Assembly: GCF_023955655.1 (NCBI RefSeq)
Contig: NZ_JAMXHT010000001.1
Span: forward strand, 186,001-250,000
Length of the DNA: 64,000 nt
Origin: Ralstonia soli
GTDB taxonomy: Bacteria > Pseudomonadota > Gammaproteobacteria > Burkholderiales > Burkholderiaceae
Direction of reading: 5' to 3'
Shown here: positions 18,010 to 28,331 of the stretch, piece by piece
Numbering within the stretch: position 1 is the stretch's first letter
How the letters are laid out: every line of letters starts with the position of its first letter
The notes under the pieces: model-generated
The model's database searches: none
What the model was told of the DNA's origin: nothing
What the model saw: the letters and a program-made list of their open reading frames with translations, nothing else
Program-made: the position numbers and the translations under genes

Positions 18010-18850
18010 TTTGCACCTTGCGCTGCCAGATGTCACGCAGCCGACGCGGACAGTCGTGTACGAGCAGAAAGCGCGGCCGGAATCAGGGTATAAAGAAGCC
18101 GCAGCTTCCGGAGGATCAGGCCCATGTTATGGCCAGCGCCGCAAGCCGGGTTGGTAGATCTGCACGCCTTCCACTGCGACATCGCGATAGTCCCGATCAA
18201 CGATCGCGTTCTGCGGCCTAACCTGACTCAGAATCAGCGCCTGCTCCAACGCTTTGGCAAACGTATGGTCTTCGTAGGGATTGCTTGGCATCGAGCGCCC
18301 GCCGAGTACCAGGGCCTTGTGCATTGTCGTGATCGACACCTTCACATTGAGTTCGTAAGTCGTTTTGGCTTTGCCCTTGGCTAAGCACTCGACTCCCGGC
18401 GCGTGCAGTGCGTAAAGCTTGTGCGTGTCCTTCGGCTTCTGAGACAGAAGCCGCTTGGCTCGACCGATCAGTTCTTCCAACGCCGAACGGCTTTGCGCTG
18501 CCACCGAGCCGAGCTGCCACTCAACGTCGCACATTACTCGCCCCACCCGCGAAGGCAAGGTGCGCTGCGCGCGCCGCATGCGCTTGTACTACTTCGCATG
18601 TGCATAGCGGCCAATCTGGCCCGCTAGCCGTGGCGCCTCGCAGTTGCAGTTCTGTCGCCGCTTCAGCCCATGCTGGGCTGCCGGCTTCTCCCAATCGCCT
18701 GCGCCCGCGCGCCAGACTCGATGGGTCGACCCGCAGCTCGGTCTACAGATACCTTTCGCCTGTGAACACCTGCCAGTAAGAGGTCTCGACCCGGTGCCAG
18801 ACGACTTCTTCATCAGACAGGTCAAAGACGAATTCCAAGGTTATCGCAGG
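18010..18850 (-). pseudogene. IS5-family transposase remnant
   Basis: Minus-strand reading from 18,850 gives VWHRVETSYWQVFTGERYL, then an in-frame stop, then ELRVDPSSLARG. After a frame change come KLYALHAPGVECLAKGKA, GGRSMPSNPYEDHTFAKALE and VDRDYRD, and finally GAGHNMGLILRKLRL. This is the order seen in IS5-family transposases, but with a stop, frameshifts and a deletion between the DRDYR region and the C-terminus. The element is dead. Confidence 0.8.
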
Positions 18851-18863
18851 GACGTGAAGCAAG

Positions 18864-19658
18864 CTACCAACCTGGATTGATGTTTGCCAATCCGCAGATC
18901 GAAAAATTTTGGCCACTGATAAAACCCGCGCCGGCCGAGGTCAAGAATAGCGCCATGGCAGAAATATCGGTCTTACTGCCATAGCCAAAGCCAGTCACCT
19001 CACCCATCTGCTGAACCCATTTCACGGCTTCCGCTGAATTACTCGAAAGCATGACCTCATCGTAACCGCTCACGATAGGACCCGGCGAAATACAGTTGAC
19101 AGTAATCTTATGTCGAGCAATCTCCTTTGCCAATGCATTACTAAAGCCAATCACCGCTGCTTTAGCACCGGAATAATCGGCCCGCCCAGACGCTCCAATT
19201 ACTCCATCAAGCGAGGATATATTAATTATCCGCCCGCCCTGCTGCGCAATCATTCCGTTAATAACAGCGTGGGTGACGTTAAGAACCCCCTTGTAGTTCA
19301 GGCCAATAATCTCATCCCACACTTCCTCAGTGGAATCGCAAAATAGGGAGGACCGCTCTCTAGCACTTCCGCCAGCGCAGTTGACCAAAATGTCAACCTT
19401 GCCAAACTCGTTGATGATGGACTCATACATGTGGTCCACTTCAGTCTTCTTCGATACATCTGCTACAACACCCAGCCCACGCACACCCAAAGATCTTATT
19501 TCCGCTGCCGTTTCCTGAAGTGTAAGGCCGTTCCGGCTGGTGATGGCGACATCTGCCCCGGCTTCAGCGAGTTCAAGGGCGATCGTGCGGCCAATACCCG
19601 TACCGCCTCCCGTGACAAGGGCAACTTTGCCCTTTAGCATTGCAGTCAAAAAGTCCAT
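18864..19658 (-). CDS. SDR family oxidoreductase
   Basis: A short-chain dehydrogenase of 264 residues with TGGGTGIGRTIAL, NCAGG (variant of NNAG), NISSLDG, the YSGAK active-site block and PGPIVSG. It should oxidise or reduce a small hydroxy/keto substrate with NAD(P). I chose ATG 19,658 (MDFLTAMLKGK), preceded by GAGAG; the frame could open at 19,670. The C-terminus (FSICGLANINPGW) departs from the usual VDGG ending. The gene and its neighbour are visibly more AT-rich than the rest of the window and lie between an IS5 relic and an ene-reductase, which suggests recent transfer. Confidence 0.87.
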   Translation of the reverse strand: MDFLTAMLKGKVALVTGGGTGIGRTIALELAEAGADVAITSRNGLTLQETAAEIRSLGVRGLGVVADVSKKTEVDHMYESIINEFGKVDILVNCAGGSARERSSLFCDSTEEVWDEIIGLNYKGVLNVTHAVINGMIAQQGGRIINISSLDGVIGASGRADYSGAKAAVIGFSNALAKEIARHKITVNCISPGPIVSGYDEVMLSSNSAEAVKWVQQMGEVTGFGYGSKTDISAMALFLTSAGAGFISGQNFSICGLANINPGW

Positions 19659-19723
19659 AATTGCTCTCATTCCTGATAAATCGGATCTTCTCCGCCTTAA
19701 GCGGAATTCGTCACTTCGGTGCT

Positions 19724-20512
19724 TTACATACGATTGGTTCTTCCGCCATCGACCGGGATGGTTTGCCCGCTGATATATGCAGATTCATCAGAGACTAGGA
19801 AAAGCGCTGCGTTCGCAATGTCTTTCGGTAGGCCGGTCTTGCCCAACACTGTGGGCTTACTGAACTCCTTGATCATTGCAGCATATTCTTCTGGTGTCTT
19901 GCCCTCCCTAACGAGGGGAGTTGCCACAAAACCTGGGGCAATACTGTTCACGTTGATATTGTATTTCCCTAGCTCCGCCGCGGCATTGCAGGTTACCTGG
20001 ATAACTCCCGCTTTAGATGCGCTATAGGCAATACCTTCACTAACCGCACCGCGGCCGCAAATGGAGGAAATATTGACGATCTTGCCGTACATCTGCTGAA
20101 CCATGTATTTGGCCGCGGCCTGAAGGCAAAGAAACGCTCCTTTTAAATTAACATTCATATTAGCATCCCACTCCTCCACCGATGTTTCAAGCAGGGAACT
20201 TGAGATACATATTCCAGCGTTATTAATCAGGATATCAATTTTTCCGAAATGCGCATACACCTTTGCCATCATTTCTTCCACTTGATCTTTATTGCTTATA
20301 TTCGCCGCAATCGACAAACACTTGCCGCCACCTAATTTAATTTCCTCTTCTACTGCCGTTAAGTTTTCCAAGGAAATATCACAAACGGCGACATTTGCAC
20401 CGGCCTTTGAGAAAGTTAGCGCGATCTCTTTACCCATTCCGCGCCCGCCGCCCGTAATGATTGCGACCTTTCCTTCCAAAATCTTGTTGCCGTCAATATC
20501 TACCACACGCAT
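19724..20512 (-). CDS. SDR family oxidoreductase
   Basis: A 262-residue classical SDR: TGGGRGMGKEIAL, NNAGI, NISSICG, YSASK, PGFVATP and the C-terminal SGQTIPVDGG. I chose ATG 20,512 (MRVVDIDGNKILEGK) because GGAG precedes it. The sequence is Lys- and Ile-rich with AT-rich codons (long AT runs at 20,160-20,500), unlike the high-GC genes elsewhere, so the gene probably came from a low-GC donor. It is 65 bases upstream of the other AT-rich SDR on the same strand and likely cotranscribed. Substrate unknown. Confidence 0.9.
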   Translation of the reverse strand: MRVVDIDGNKILEGKVAIITGGGRGMGKEIALTFSKAGANVAVCDISLENLTAVEEEIKLGGGKCLSIAANISNKDQVEEMMAKVYAHFGKIDILINNAGICISSSLLETSVEEWDANMNVNLKGAFLCLQAAAKYMVQQMYGKIVNISSICGRGAVSEGIAYSASKAGVIQVTCNAAAELGKYNINVNSIAPGFVATPLVREGKTPEEYAAMIKEFSKPTVLGKTGLPKDIANAALFLVSDESAYISGQTIPVDGGRTNRM

Positions 20513-20879
20513 GATCTTTAGCTCCAATTCGGTTTTATATGGAGACAGCAAGCATCTCCGGACACAGCGCTACGTCAGAGGAGTAGCTGCTGCAAATTTT
20601 CCTCTGCTTTGTTTGAGACTCCACGCTCCAGTTACTAGGACACGGTTTAAAATAGGCTCTTGCCGATTGCAGAATTCTGCGATCGTACTTGAGGACGCAA
20701 TACAATTGATCGGTCGGTCATTAAACAAACGACCACCTTGACGCACTCTCATGTGGCGCCCCAATATACCGCTCGAATTGACGCACTGGACAGATTTCCG
20801 GCTTTCAGATATGCGCCAGCAAATTCCGCGCAGCGAGACAACGCCCGCCCCAAAATGGCCGTCCACAGCATTCGCCGTC

Positions 20880-20980
20880 ATCCGACCTCTTTTGGAGAAA
20901 ATTCTAGAAATCTGCCTGCCCATTATTTGGCCGCCGCCAGTGATGAGGTCCTTTTGAACCGGACCACACCATATCTTCAA
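20880..20980 (-). pseudogene. possible SDR N-terminal relic
   Basis: On the minus strand the frame reads LITGGGQIMGRQISRIFSKR, which fits the SDR cofactor loop (TGGGxxxGR) and first helix, then loses all resemblance. The rest of the 20,513-20,976 gap holds nothing else I recognise. It may be the broken start of a third SDR gene in the AT-rich block. The match is one motif only. Confidence 0.35.
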
Positions 20981-22074
20981 TTACCAGAACCAATCGCAGC
21001 GTCTTCTAGGTATGGATAGTCGATATAGCCAGTCGAACCTTGACTAAACCATGTCTCGCTTAGAGGTTCATTCAGGGGAGCACCTTGTTTCAGGCGTTTC
21101 GGCAAGTCTGGATTAGCTAGGAACGGGCGACCGAAACTTATCCCATCTGCCAAACCAAGTGCGACATCTTCGCGTGCTTTCTGAATGTCGTAATCGCTAT
21201 TGAGGATAAGCGGACCGGAAAAATGCTGGCGAATCAGTGGGGACTGCCGGGGAACGTGCGTGCTGCCGTACGTACCCGTGGGACCGGGTTCCCGCAGTTC
21301 GAGGAAGGCGACACCAATGTCTTGCAAGGCCATCGCTACAGCTTTAAAGAGCGTGGCTGGATCACTATCGTCAACACCTTGACTATCCCCGTTTGGGGAG
21401 AGTCGTACAGAGACTCGATCCGCGCCTATTGTCTCAACGACTGCTTGTGTCACTTCCTTAAGAAAGCGAATTCGGTTCTCGATCGTGCCACCGTACTTGT
21501 CATCGCGGTGGTTGCTGCCATCACGCAAAAATTGGTCGATCAAGTATCCGTTCGCCGCGTGAATTTGTACGCCGTCGAAGCCCGCAGAAATTGCATTTCG
21601 TGCAGCGCGAACATAATCGGCAACGATGCCCGGGATTTCCTCGATATTCAACGGCCGAGCCAGTTCATATGATTGCTTTCCTTGATAGGTGTGCACCATG
21701 CCGGGTGCAGCGGTAGCGCTGGCTGACACTGGTTGTTCGCCCGTCACGCTACTATGGACAGCGCGCCCCATGTGCCAGAGTTGGACGACTATGCGTCCGC
21801 CAGCTTTATGGACTGCCTCCGTGACCGGCTTCCAGCCAGCCACCTGCTCGTCTGACCAAATGCCGGGGGCATAAGGCCACCCTAGCCCTTGTTGAGAGAT
21901 ACCTGTCGCCTCGGCGATGATCAGCCCCGCGGACGCACGCTGGCCATAATATTCGGCCATGATCGCTGTAGGAACATGGTCTCGAGTCGCGCGACCACGC
22001 GTCATTGGTGCCATAAGCACCCTGTTCGGCGCGACGATCGAACCCAACGGCAACGGCTGAAAAAGACTGGTCAT
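20977..22074 (-). CDS. Old Yellow Enzyme family ene-reductase
   Basis: The 365-residue flavoprotein of the OYE/NemA family reduces activated C=C bonds with NAD(P)H. It forms a TIM barrel binding FMN. Signatures: PLPLGSIVAPNRVLMAPMTR at the N-terminus, QLWHMGR, the substrate-binding HAANGYLIDQFL block, DKYGG, and the C-terminal FGRPFLANPDLPKRL phosphate-binding region. I chose ATG 22,074 (MTSLFQPL), preceded by AGGAG. It is next to two SDRs, so the set could reduce or isomerise unsaturated ketones in one route; this grouping is inferred. Confidence 0.93.
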   Translation of the reverse strand: MTSLFQPLPLGSIVAPNRVLMAPMTRGRATRDHVPTAIMAEYYGQRASAGLIIAEATGISQQGLGWPYAPGIWSDEQVAGWKPVTEAVHKAGGRIVVQLWHMGRAVHSSVTGEQPVSASATAAPGMVHTYQGKQSYELARPLNIEEIPGIVADYVRAARNAISAGFDGVQIHAANGYLIDQFLRDGSNHRDDKYGGTIENRIRFLKEVTQAVVETIGADRVSVRLSPNGDSQGVDDSDPATLFKAVAMALQDIGVAFLELREPGPTGTYGSTHVPRQSPLIRQHFSGPLILNSDYDIQKAREDVALGLADGISFGRPFLANPDLPKRLKQGAPLNEPLSETWFSQGSTGYIDYPYLEDAAIGSGN

Positions 22075-23064
22075 CAAATTTTCTCCTGAGACTCTCTGAA
22101 ACACGCAAGGATGCGTCTACCGCCTCCTGTGCGCCGATGTTCGGTCCATGTCGAGCAGATGGGCCGCAAGATTCACCTGCAAAGAAAGCGCTAAATTGGC
22201 TCGACCGACAAGGCGAGCAGTGGCTGGACCACACAGCTCTTTACCAGCTGCTGCATGGAGCCAGCCGCTACCTTGATGTCTCCCACATCGTCGATGCGCC
22301 GGCAGAATCACAACTATCGGGCCACGCCCGCAAACGTTGTTTATGCCGGACCAGTCGTCGTCATTTCTCCCCGTGCTGAGCTCCAGGGGAGTCGACTTCA
22401 GCCTATCGCGCCTGTTGGATCCATCCGCCGCATACCATATCCGACTTTTTTAGAACTATCGGTATATTACACAGACCAATGAGTACGTCAATCGATAGCG
22501 GCGGATAGCTACGGTCAGCCTTCCCGTTGCATGCTGGACGCATAGAGGCGGGTCGATTTGCGTGCAATCTCCGATTGCTGGCAGGGCTTACGAAGATCGA
22601 CCAACGGGAGTGTGCTTTTAGGGAGAGAAGGTCGCTGCCCTCTCGCTGGCCATCCAGTGTGATCCAACAGCACTGAGTATCGAGCTGTCGGACGCCAGTC
22701 TCAAAATGGCGACTTACTTGAGTGACGGCGTGCACAAGGGCAGAGTAGGGCACTACTGTAATGCCTCCCTTAGTCTCCCAGACAGCGGTCGGACAGGAAA
22801 CACCTCACCGACTCACAGAAGACTTGAATCAAAGCGTTACCCGTCGTAGAGTTCGCCCTGGTAACGTACCGATTGATCTTTTTGTTTGACCAACAGGTAC
22901 GTGAAAGCGGCCTTGACTGGGCAATGTTCCCGTTGAGCCGTTGGTAAGCAAAGGGCGCCCTGACGTAAGTCGCGCGTCTACGATCGGATGTCTCTTACAT
23001 GCATGCGACGTGATTGTGCGACGCACGCGTGCTACTTCGATGAAAGTCAGGAGCTTGAAAAGGA
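22075..23064. other. intergenic region, no gene recognised
   Basis: Nearly 1 kb between the ene-reductase start and the permease start. Open frames on both strands lack recognisable domains. The AT-rich piece at 22,440-22,490 (GGTATATTAC) may hold a promoter. The stretch probably contains decayed genes. Confidence 0.4.
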
Positions 23065-24543
23065 ATGGACACGTTACTCGACAGTGAAGGCGGGCCGACC
23101 GCGCAAGGCGTGCGAGAGACTGGGGGGAAGGGTCGCCCGGTCACGCTCTCCGGGCGGCTTGGGACCTTGGACATCGTCTTCACAGTCTTAGCCTACAACG
23201 CGCCGCTGACTGTGGTGACCGGCTTTTTCGGCTTATCGATGGCCCTCGGAAATGGGTTGGGTACTCCCGTGGCATTTTTGGTTGCCGGTCTGCTCATGCT
23301 TGTCTTTGCAGTTGGCTTTACGACGATGTCGAAGCATGTCCCAAACGCCGGCGCGTTCTATGCCTACATCACCGCGGGGCTCGGCCGCCCGCTTGGATTC
23401 GGAAGCGCGTTGATGGCGATACTCGCCTACGGATTTATGTTGGTCGGTATGTACTTATACGCCGGTTTTTCGTACGCGGCCCTCGTTAAACAGCTTTTCA
23501 AAGCAGAACCGCTTATCTGGTGGGGCTACGCGCTCATTTTGCTCGCAGTAGTAGCGGTGTTTGGGTATCTGCGAATCACGTTCTCAGCGCGGCTTCTTAC
23601 TATCGCATTGGCATGTGAAGTGTTGCTGGTTCTCCTCTGGGAAGTAGTAGTTGGCGTGACTAAAGGGCCGTCCGCCCTGTCGCCAGCTTGGCTGACCCCT
23701 GCTGCCGTAACGTCTGGCTCTCTTGGAATTGCAATGCTTCTCGGTGTGACCTGCTTCGCCGGATTCGAAGCCACCGCGGTTTTTCGAGAAGAAGCACGCG
23801 ATCCCGAGGTTACAACCACGCGGGCCACATATATCGCGATCGGTGTCATGGCGCTTTTGTTCACCTCGGCATCATACGTGCTCATTTGTGCATATGGCCC
23901 GAAAGCAGCGATGGCAAAGGCCACTGCGGATGCATCGACGATCACGGTGGATTCCATCGGAATGTATCTAGGGACGGCGGGATCAGTCACAGTGAACGTT
24001 CTTCTGTGCTCGAGCATCTTCGCTGCAGTGCTCGCACTGCATAACATTTTGTCCCGATACATCTATTGCCTCGGAATTGACGGAACGTTTCCACGTCCAC
24101 TTGCTGCGGTTCACGAACGACATGGATCACCGTACCGCGCCTCTGTCTTGGTTACTCTTGTAATGCTGTTCCTCGTGGTTGGTGCAATAAAGACCGGCGT
24201 AGCTCCGTATGAAGGATATGGGGTCCTGGTTGGCGTCGGCGGCTACTGCTTACTTTTACTCTTGGTCCTCACTTCGTTGGCGGTATCGTTATTCTTCGCG
24301 CGGAACGCGCATGGAGCCAACGTCTGGAAAACAAAAGTTGCTCCGTGCGCGAGCTTTGTGCTCCTTGCAGCGGTAGGTTGGTTTGCAACGGTAAACATGG
24401 AAGTTCTCGCAGGGAACGTGAAGGTTGCGGTCATCCTGCTGGGCTTCGTTTTTGGAACGATGGCGATCGGTTCACTCTATGGCTGGCGACTGAAGAAGAC
24501 GAAGCCTGATGTCTATGCAGCTATCGGGCGACAAGTGATCTAG
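23065..24543 (+). CDS. APC-superfamily amino-acid permease
   Basis: The 492-residue inner-membrane transporter has about twelve hydrophobic segments and APC-superfamily marks: the first segment with TVLAYNAPLTVVTGF, the helix-3 region SKHVPNAGAFYAYI.AGLGRPLG (sodium/amino-acid fold), and GVTCFAGFEATAVFREEARDP in the middle. It probably imports an amino acid or amine by proton symport. The substrate cannot be read. AGGAGCTTGAAAAGG precedes the ATG. It is not visibly in an operon and marks the right end of the low-GC island. Confidence 0.88.
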   Translation: MDTLLDSEGGPTAQGVRETGGKGRPVTLSGRLGTLDIVFTVLAYNAPLTVVTGFFGLSMALGNGLGTPVAFLVAGLLMLVFAVGFTTMSKHVPNAGAFYAYITAGLGRPLGFGSALMAILAYGFMLVGMYLYAGFSYAALVKQLFKAEPLIWWGYALILLAVVAVFGYLRITFSARLLTIALACEVLLVLLWEVVVGVTKGPSALSPAWLTPAAVTSGSLGIAMLLGVTCFAGFEATAVFREEARDPEVTTTRATYIAIGVMALLFTSASYVLICAYGPKAAMAKATADASTITVDSIGMYLGTAGSVTVNVLLCSSIFAAVLALHNILSRYIYCLGIDGTFPRPLAAVHERHGSPYRASVLVTLVMLFLVVGAIKTGVAPYEGYGVLVGVGGYCLLLLLVLTSLAVSLFFARNAHGANVWKTKVAPCASFVLLAAVGWFATVNMEVLAGNVKVAVILLGFVFGTMAIGSLYGWRLKKTKPDVYAAIGRQVI

Positions 24544-24996
24544 CAAGGCCAGGGAAAGCTGTCGGTTAATAGGTGAGCAGTTGCGGTGTTTCGCGAGGTA
24601 GGGCGCGCCTTACCCCGCTTTCTTTCTTGACGATACAGTTGTGTTGCGGCGGCTCCGCTGCGGGCATAGACGGGTAAGCCGGCGTTGAGGCGATGATGAG
24701 CGCCTTTCACAGAAAAGGACGGAAGGCAACAGCAGGAGCCTGTCCGTATTTTTGTGGGCGAGGCGGTTAGCGAACCATCATCCACGCGCTATCTTGAAGC
24801 GGTCGTCGAACAGGACAGCAAACAGGTTCGCGGCTGATGTCCAATCGAGGGCAATCGACATCGGTACTTCCGACGATGCTTTGCCTTCCGCTGCTTCTTC
24901 GAGCTTGCAGAGCACCTTGTCATGCACTTCAGAAGATCGTCCCTCGCGGAGAGGTTCGGATCCCCCCATTGAATACCCAAGTCCAGGAAATCATTG
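24544..24996. other. intergenic region before pntA
   Basis: About 450 bases without a recognisable gene. The minus-strand frame at 24,778-24,969 is open but matches no family I know. GC content rises here from island to backbone style. The pntA ribosome site (CCAGGAAA) lies at its right end. It may be the island junction. Confidence 0.4.
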
Positions 24997-26604
24997 ATGC
25001 AGCCCAATCAGAGTTCGGCGCCGCAGCGCATCGGCGTGCCGCGGGAAACGTTTCCCGGCGAAAAACGTGTCGCCACGGTGCCCGATGTGGTGGAAAAGCT
25101 CATCAAGCTGGGCTTTACGGTGGCGGTCGAATCCGGCGCCGGCGAAGCCGCCAACTTCAGCGACGACACGTACCGCGCAGCCGGGGCCGAGATCATTGAC
25201 GGCGCCGCTCAACTCTGGGCCGCATCCGACATCGTGCTCAAGGTCCGCCCACCCAGCCCTGACGAAGTGGCGCTGATGCGCGAAGGCGGCACGCTGATCG
25301 ACTTCATCTGGCCCGCCCAGAACCCCGACCTGATGCAGCAGCTGGCCGCCAAGAAGGCGACCGTGCTGGCCATCGACTGCCTGCCGCGCACACTCTCGCG
25401 CGCCCAGAAGATGGACGCGCTGACCTCCACCGCCGGCGTCAGCGGCTACCGTGCCGTCATCGAAGCGGCCAACGCCTTCGGCCGCTACTTCAACGGCCAG
25501 ATCACGGCCGCGGGCAAGGTGTCGCCGGCCAAGGTCTTCATCGCCGGTGCCGGTGTGGCAGGCCTGGCGGCCATCGGCACGGCAGCCAACCTGGGCGCCA
25601 TCGTGCGCGCCAACGACACGCGTGCCGAGGTGGCCGACCAGGTCAAGTCGCTGGGCGGCGAGTTCGTCAAGGTCGACTACGAGGAAGACGGCTCGGGCGG
25701 CGGCGGCTACGCCAAGGTCATGAGCGAGGGCTTCCAGGCCGCGCAGCGGCAGATGTACGCCGAGCAGGCCAAGGACGCGGACATCATCATCACCACCGCG
25801 CTGATCCCCGGCAAGCCGGCGCCCAAGCTCATCACCGCCGAGATGGTGCAGAGCATGAAGCCCGGCAGCGTGATCGTCGACATGGCCGCCGAGCAAGGCG
25901 GCAACTGCGAGCTGACCGTCCCTGGTGAAGCCGTGGTGCGCCATGGCGTGACCATCATCGGCTACACCGACCTGGCCTCGCGCCTGGCCAAGCAATCGTC
26001 CACGCTGTACGCGAACAATCTGCTGCGCCTGACCGAGGAGCTGTGCAAGGCCAAGGACGGTGTGGCCGTGGTCAACATGGAGGACGACGCGATCCGTGGC
26101 CTGACCGTGATCAAGGACGGCGCCATCACCTGGCCGGCCCCGCCGCTCAAGGCCGCGCCCGTGCCGGCGCCCAAGGCTGCGGCTGCCCCCGTGGTCGAGA
26201 AGAAATCGGGCCACGGCCATGGCAGCGGCGCGCCCATGTCTGCCAAGGCGCTCACCATCACCTTCGGCATCGCGGCGGTGCTGTTCTGGGCCATCGGTGC
26301 CTTTGCGCCTGCGGCCTTCCTGGGCCACTTCACGGTGTTCGTGCTGGCCTGCTTCATCGGCTACATGGTGGTGTGGAACGTCACGCCCGCGCTGCACACG
26401 CCGCTGATGAGCGTCACCAACGCCATCTCCAGCATCATCGCCATTGGCGCGCTGGTGCAGATTGCGCCTCCAGAAATGGGCATGGACGGGCGGCCCGACG
26501 GGCTGATCCGCTGGCTCGCCTTTGCCGCGCTGGTGCTCACCGCCGTCAACATGTTCGGCGGCTTTGCCGTGACGCGCCGCATGCTGGCCATGTTCCGCAA
26601 ATAA
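24997..26604 (+). CDS. pntA: NAD(P) transhydrogenase subunit alpha
   Basis: The 535-residue alpha subunit of proton-translocating transhydrogenase transfers hydride between NADH and NADP+, driven by proton influx. It carries the NAD-binding domain I ([18 protein letters not shown] at the start, then [17 protein letters not shown] near residue 180, the dinucleotide loop) and, after a Pro/Ala-rich linker (about 385-410), the membrane part with four helices. PntAA and PntAB are thus fused, as in E. coli. ATG 24,997 follows AGGAAATC. It is in an operon with pntB 22 bases downstream. Confidence 0.96.
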   Translation: MQPNQSSAPQRIGVPRETFPGEKRVATVPDVVEKLIKLGFTVAVESGAGEAANFSDDTYRAAGAEIIDGAAQLWAASDIVLKVRPPSPDEVALMREGGTLIDFIWPAQNPDLMQQLAAKKATVLAIDCLPRTLSRAQKMDALTSTAGVSGYRAVIEAANAFGRYFNGQITAAGKVSPAKVFIAGAGVAGLAAIGTAANLGAIVRANDTRAEVADQVKSLGGEFVKVDYEEDGSGGGGYAKVMSEGFQAAQRQMYAEQAKDADIIITTALIPGKPAPKLITAEMVQSMKPGSVIVDMAAEQGGNCELTVPGEAVVRHGVTIIGYTDLASRLAKQSSTLYANNLLRLTEELCKAKDGVAVVNMEDDAIRGLTVIKDGAITWPAPPLKAAPVPAPKAAAAPVVEKKSGHGHGSGAPMSAKALTITFGIAAVLFWAIGAFAPAAFLGHFTVFVLACFIGYMVVWNVTPALHTPLMSVTNAISSIIAIGALVQIAPPEMGMDGRPDGLIRWLAFAALVLTAVNMFGGFAVTRRMLAMFRK

Positions 26605-26626
26605 GAAGAACGAGGAGAACCGAACC

Positions 26627-28045
26627 ATGTCCCAAAGTCTCGCCACGGTGGCCTATCTCGGCGCCGCCATTCTCTTCATTCTCAGCCTGGGTGGCCTGTC
26701 CAACCCGGAAACCTCGCGCCGCGGCAACCTGCTCGGCATGATCGGCATGGCGCTGGCCGTGCTGGCCACGGTGTTCGGCCCGCGCGTCGGCCCGTCGGGC
26801 CTGGCGTGGATCATCGTCGCGCTGGTCATCGGCGGCGGCATCGGCCTGTATGCCGCCAAGGTCGTGAAGATGACCCAGATGCCCGAGCTGGTCGCGCTCA
26901 TGCACAGCCTCGTGGGCCTGGCGGCCTGCGTGGTGGGCTTTGCCAGCTATGTCGACACCTCGGTGCCGTTTCAGGGCGCGGAGAAGCTCATCCACGAGGT
27001 GGAGATCTACGTCGGCATCCTGATCGGCGCGATCACCTTCTCGGGCTCGCTGATCGCCTTTGGCAAGCTCGCAGGCCGCATCGGCGGCAAACCGCTGCTG
27101 CTGCCCGCGCGCCACTGGCTCAACCTGATTGCGGTGCTGATGGTGATCGGGTTCGGCCGCGCGTTCCTGAACGCCCACGATGTGCAAGCCGGTATGACGC
27201 CGCTGATCGTGATGACGGCGATCGCGCTGGTGTTCGGCGTGCACATGGTCATGGCCATCGGCGGCGCCGACATGCCGGTGGTGGTGTCCATGCTCAACAG
27301 CTACTCGGGCTGGGCCGCTGCGGCCACGGGCTTCATGCTGAACAACGACCTGCTGATCGTCACCGGCGCGCTGGTGGGTTCGTCGGGTGCGATCCTGTCG
27401 TACATCATGTGCAACGCGATGAACCGCAACTTCATCAGCGTGATCGCGGGCGGCTTCGGCTCGGGCGCGCCGGCCAAGAAGCCTGCTGGCAACGGTGAAG
27501 CTGCAGAACCACAAGGCGAGGTGGTGTCCGTGAGCGCGCAAGAGACCGCCGAGATGCTGCGCGAGGCCAAGAGCGTGATCATCGTGCCCGGCTACGGCAT
27601 GGCCGTGGCGCAGGCCCAGCACACGGTGTACGAGATCACCAAGACGCTGCGCGAGAAGGGCGTGGACGTGCGCTTTGCCATCCACCCGGTGGCTGGCCGC
27701 ATGCCGGGCCATATGAACGTGCTGCTGGCCGAAGCCAAGGTGCCGTACGACATCGTGATGGAGATGGACGAGATCAACGAGGACTTCCCCGAGGCCGACG
27801 TGGCCATGGTGATCGGTGCGAACGACATCGTGAACCCCAGCGCCGCCGAGGACCCGACCAGCCCGATCGCCGGCATGCCGGTGCTGGAGGTGTGGAAGGC
27901 CAAGCAATCGATCGTGATGAAGCGCTCGATGGCGTCGGGCTATGCGGGCGTCGACAACCCGCTGTTCTACAAGGAGAACAACCGCATGCTGTTTGGCGAT
28001 GCCAAGAAGATGCTGGATGAGGCGCTTGGCGCGCTCAAGGGGTGA
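26627..28045 (+). CDS. pntB: NAD(P) transhydrogenase subunit beta
   Basis: The 472-residue beta subunit contains the membrane domain (about nine helices, residues 1-270, including [16 protein letters not shown]) and the NADP-binding domain III (about 290-472) with the fingerprint [31 protein letters not shown] and [12 protein letters not shown]. With PntA it forms the inner-membrane enzyme that supplies NADPH. GAGGAGAACCG precedes the ATG. A symmetrical hairpin 40 bases after the stop ends the operon. Confidence 0.96.
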   Translation: MSQSLATVAYLGAAILFILSLGGLSNPETSRRGNLLGMIGMALAVLATVFGPRVGPSGLAWIIVALVIGGGIGLYAAKVVKMTQMPELVALMHSLVGLAACVVGFASYVDTSVPFQGAEKLIHEVEIYVGILIGAITFSGSLIAFGKLAGRIGGKPLLLPARHWLNLIAVLMVIGFGRAFLNAHDVQAGMTPLIVMTAIALVFGVHMVMAIGGADMPVVVSMLNSYSGWAAAATGFMLNNDLLIVTGALVGSSGAILSYIMCNAMNRNFISVIAGGFGSGAPAKKPAGNGEAAEPQGEVVSVSAQETAEMLREAKSVIIVPGYGMAVAQAQHTVYEITKTLREKGVDVRFAIHPVAGRMPGHMNVLLAEAKVPYDIVMEMDEINEDFPEADVAMVIGANDIVNPSAAEDPTSPIAGMPVLEVWKAKQSIVMKRSMASGYAGVDNPLFYKENNRMLFGDAKKMLDEALGALKG

Positions 28046-28084
28046 TCAGTAGGCGTTGCGCGGGGCTGGTCTGGACCGTTAGGC

Positions 28085-28116
28085 GCAGAAGTGTCAGAGG
28101 TGACCGACACTTCTGC
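28085..28116 (+). terminator. hairpin downstream of pntAB
   Basis: GCAGAAGTGTC (28,085-28,095) and GACACTTCTGC (28,106-28,116) are exact reverse complements with a 10-base loop, followed by AGCTTTTC. Its position 40 bases after pntB suggests a Rho-independent terminator with a short T-run. Confidence 0.75.
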
Positions 28117-28159
28117 AGCTTTTCGACGGAGCGGACCATACATTTTTGGAGTGAGTGCC

Positions 28160-28321
28160 GTGAACGATCAAGGCGGCGGCTCTTCCGCTAAATGCTGGGT
28201 CTGCCGCAAGGAGGCCCGCCCGCAAGAGTTGATCACAGCCGCGATCAACCCGTTCGTGGCGCGCGTTTATATGACTATTGTGATAACTATTCTTATCGCA
28301 ATAGGTGTGTTGAAGCACTAA
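28160..28321 (+). CDS. possible small CxxC membrane protein
   Basis: A 53-residue frame starts at GTG 28,160 with GGAG nine bases upstream. It encodes KCWVCRKEA, a single CxxC knuckle, then a C-terminal hydrophobic segment (MTIVITILIAIGVL). It ends ten bases before the recombinase start, so the two could be cotranscribed. I recognise no family. The hydrophobic end coincides with the inverted repeat at 28,275, so the apparent coding could be accidental. Confidence 0.35.
   Translation: MNDQGGGSSAKCWVCRKEARPQELITAAINPFVARVYMTIVITILIAIGVLKH
28275..28304. repeat. inverted repeat with 6-bp spacer, possible recombination site
   Basis: CTATTGTGATAA (28,275-28,286), spacer CTATTC, then TTATCGCAATAG (28,293-28,304): 12-bp arms with one mismatch. 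Arms of 11-12 bp with a 6-bp centre are the geometry of core sites for tyrosine recombinases. It lies 27 bases upstream of the recombinase gene at 28,332. Confidence 0.55.
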
Positions 28322-28331
28322 ACTGCCTGCT

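Noticed and set aside
24991-27907. Long minus-strand open frames opposite pntA and pntB
   Set aside because: They are rich in His/Arg/Gly and mirror the codon pattern of the real high-GC genes on the plus strand; no domain matches.
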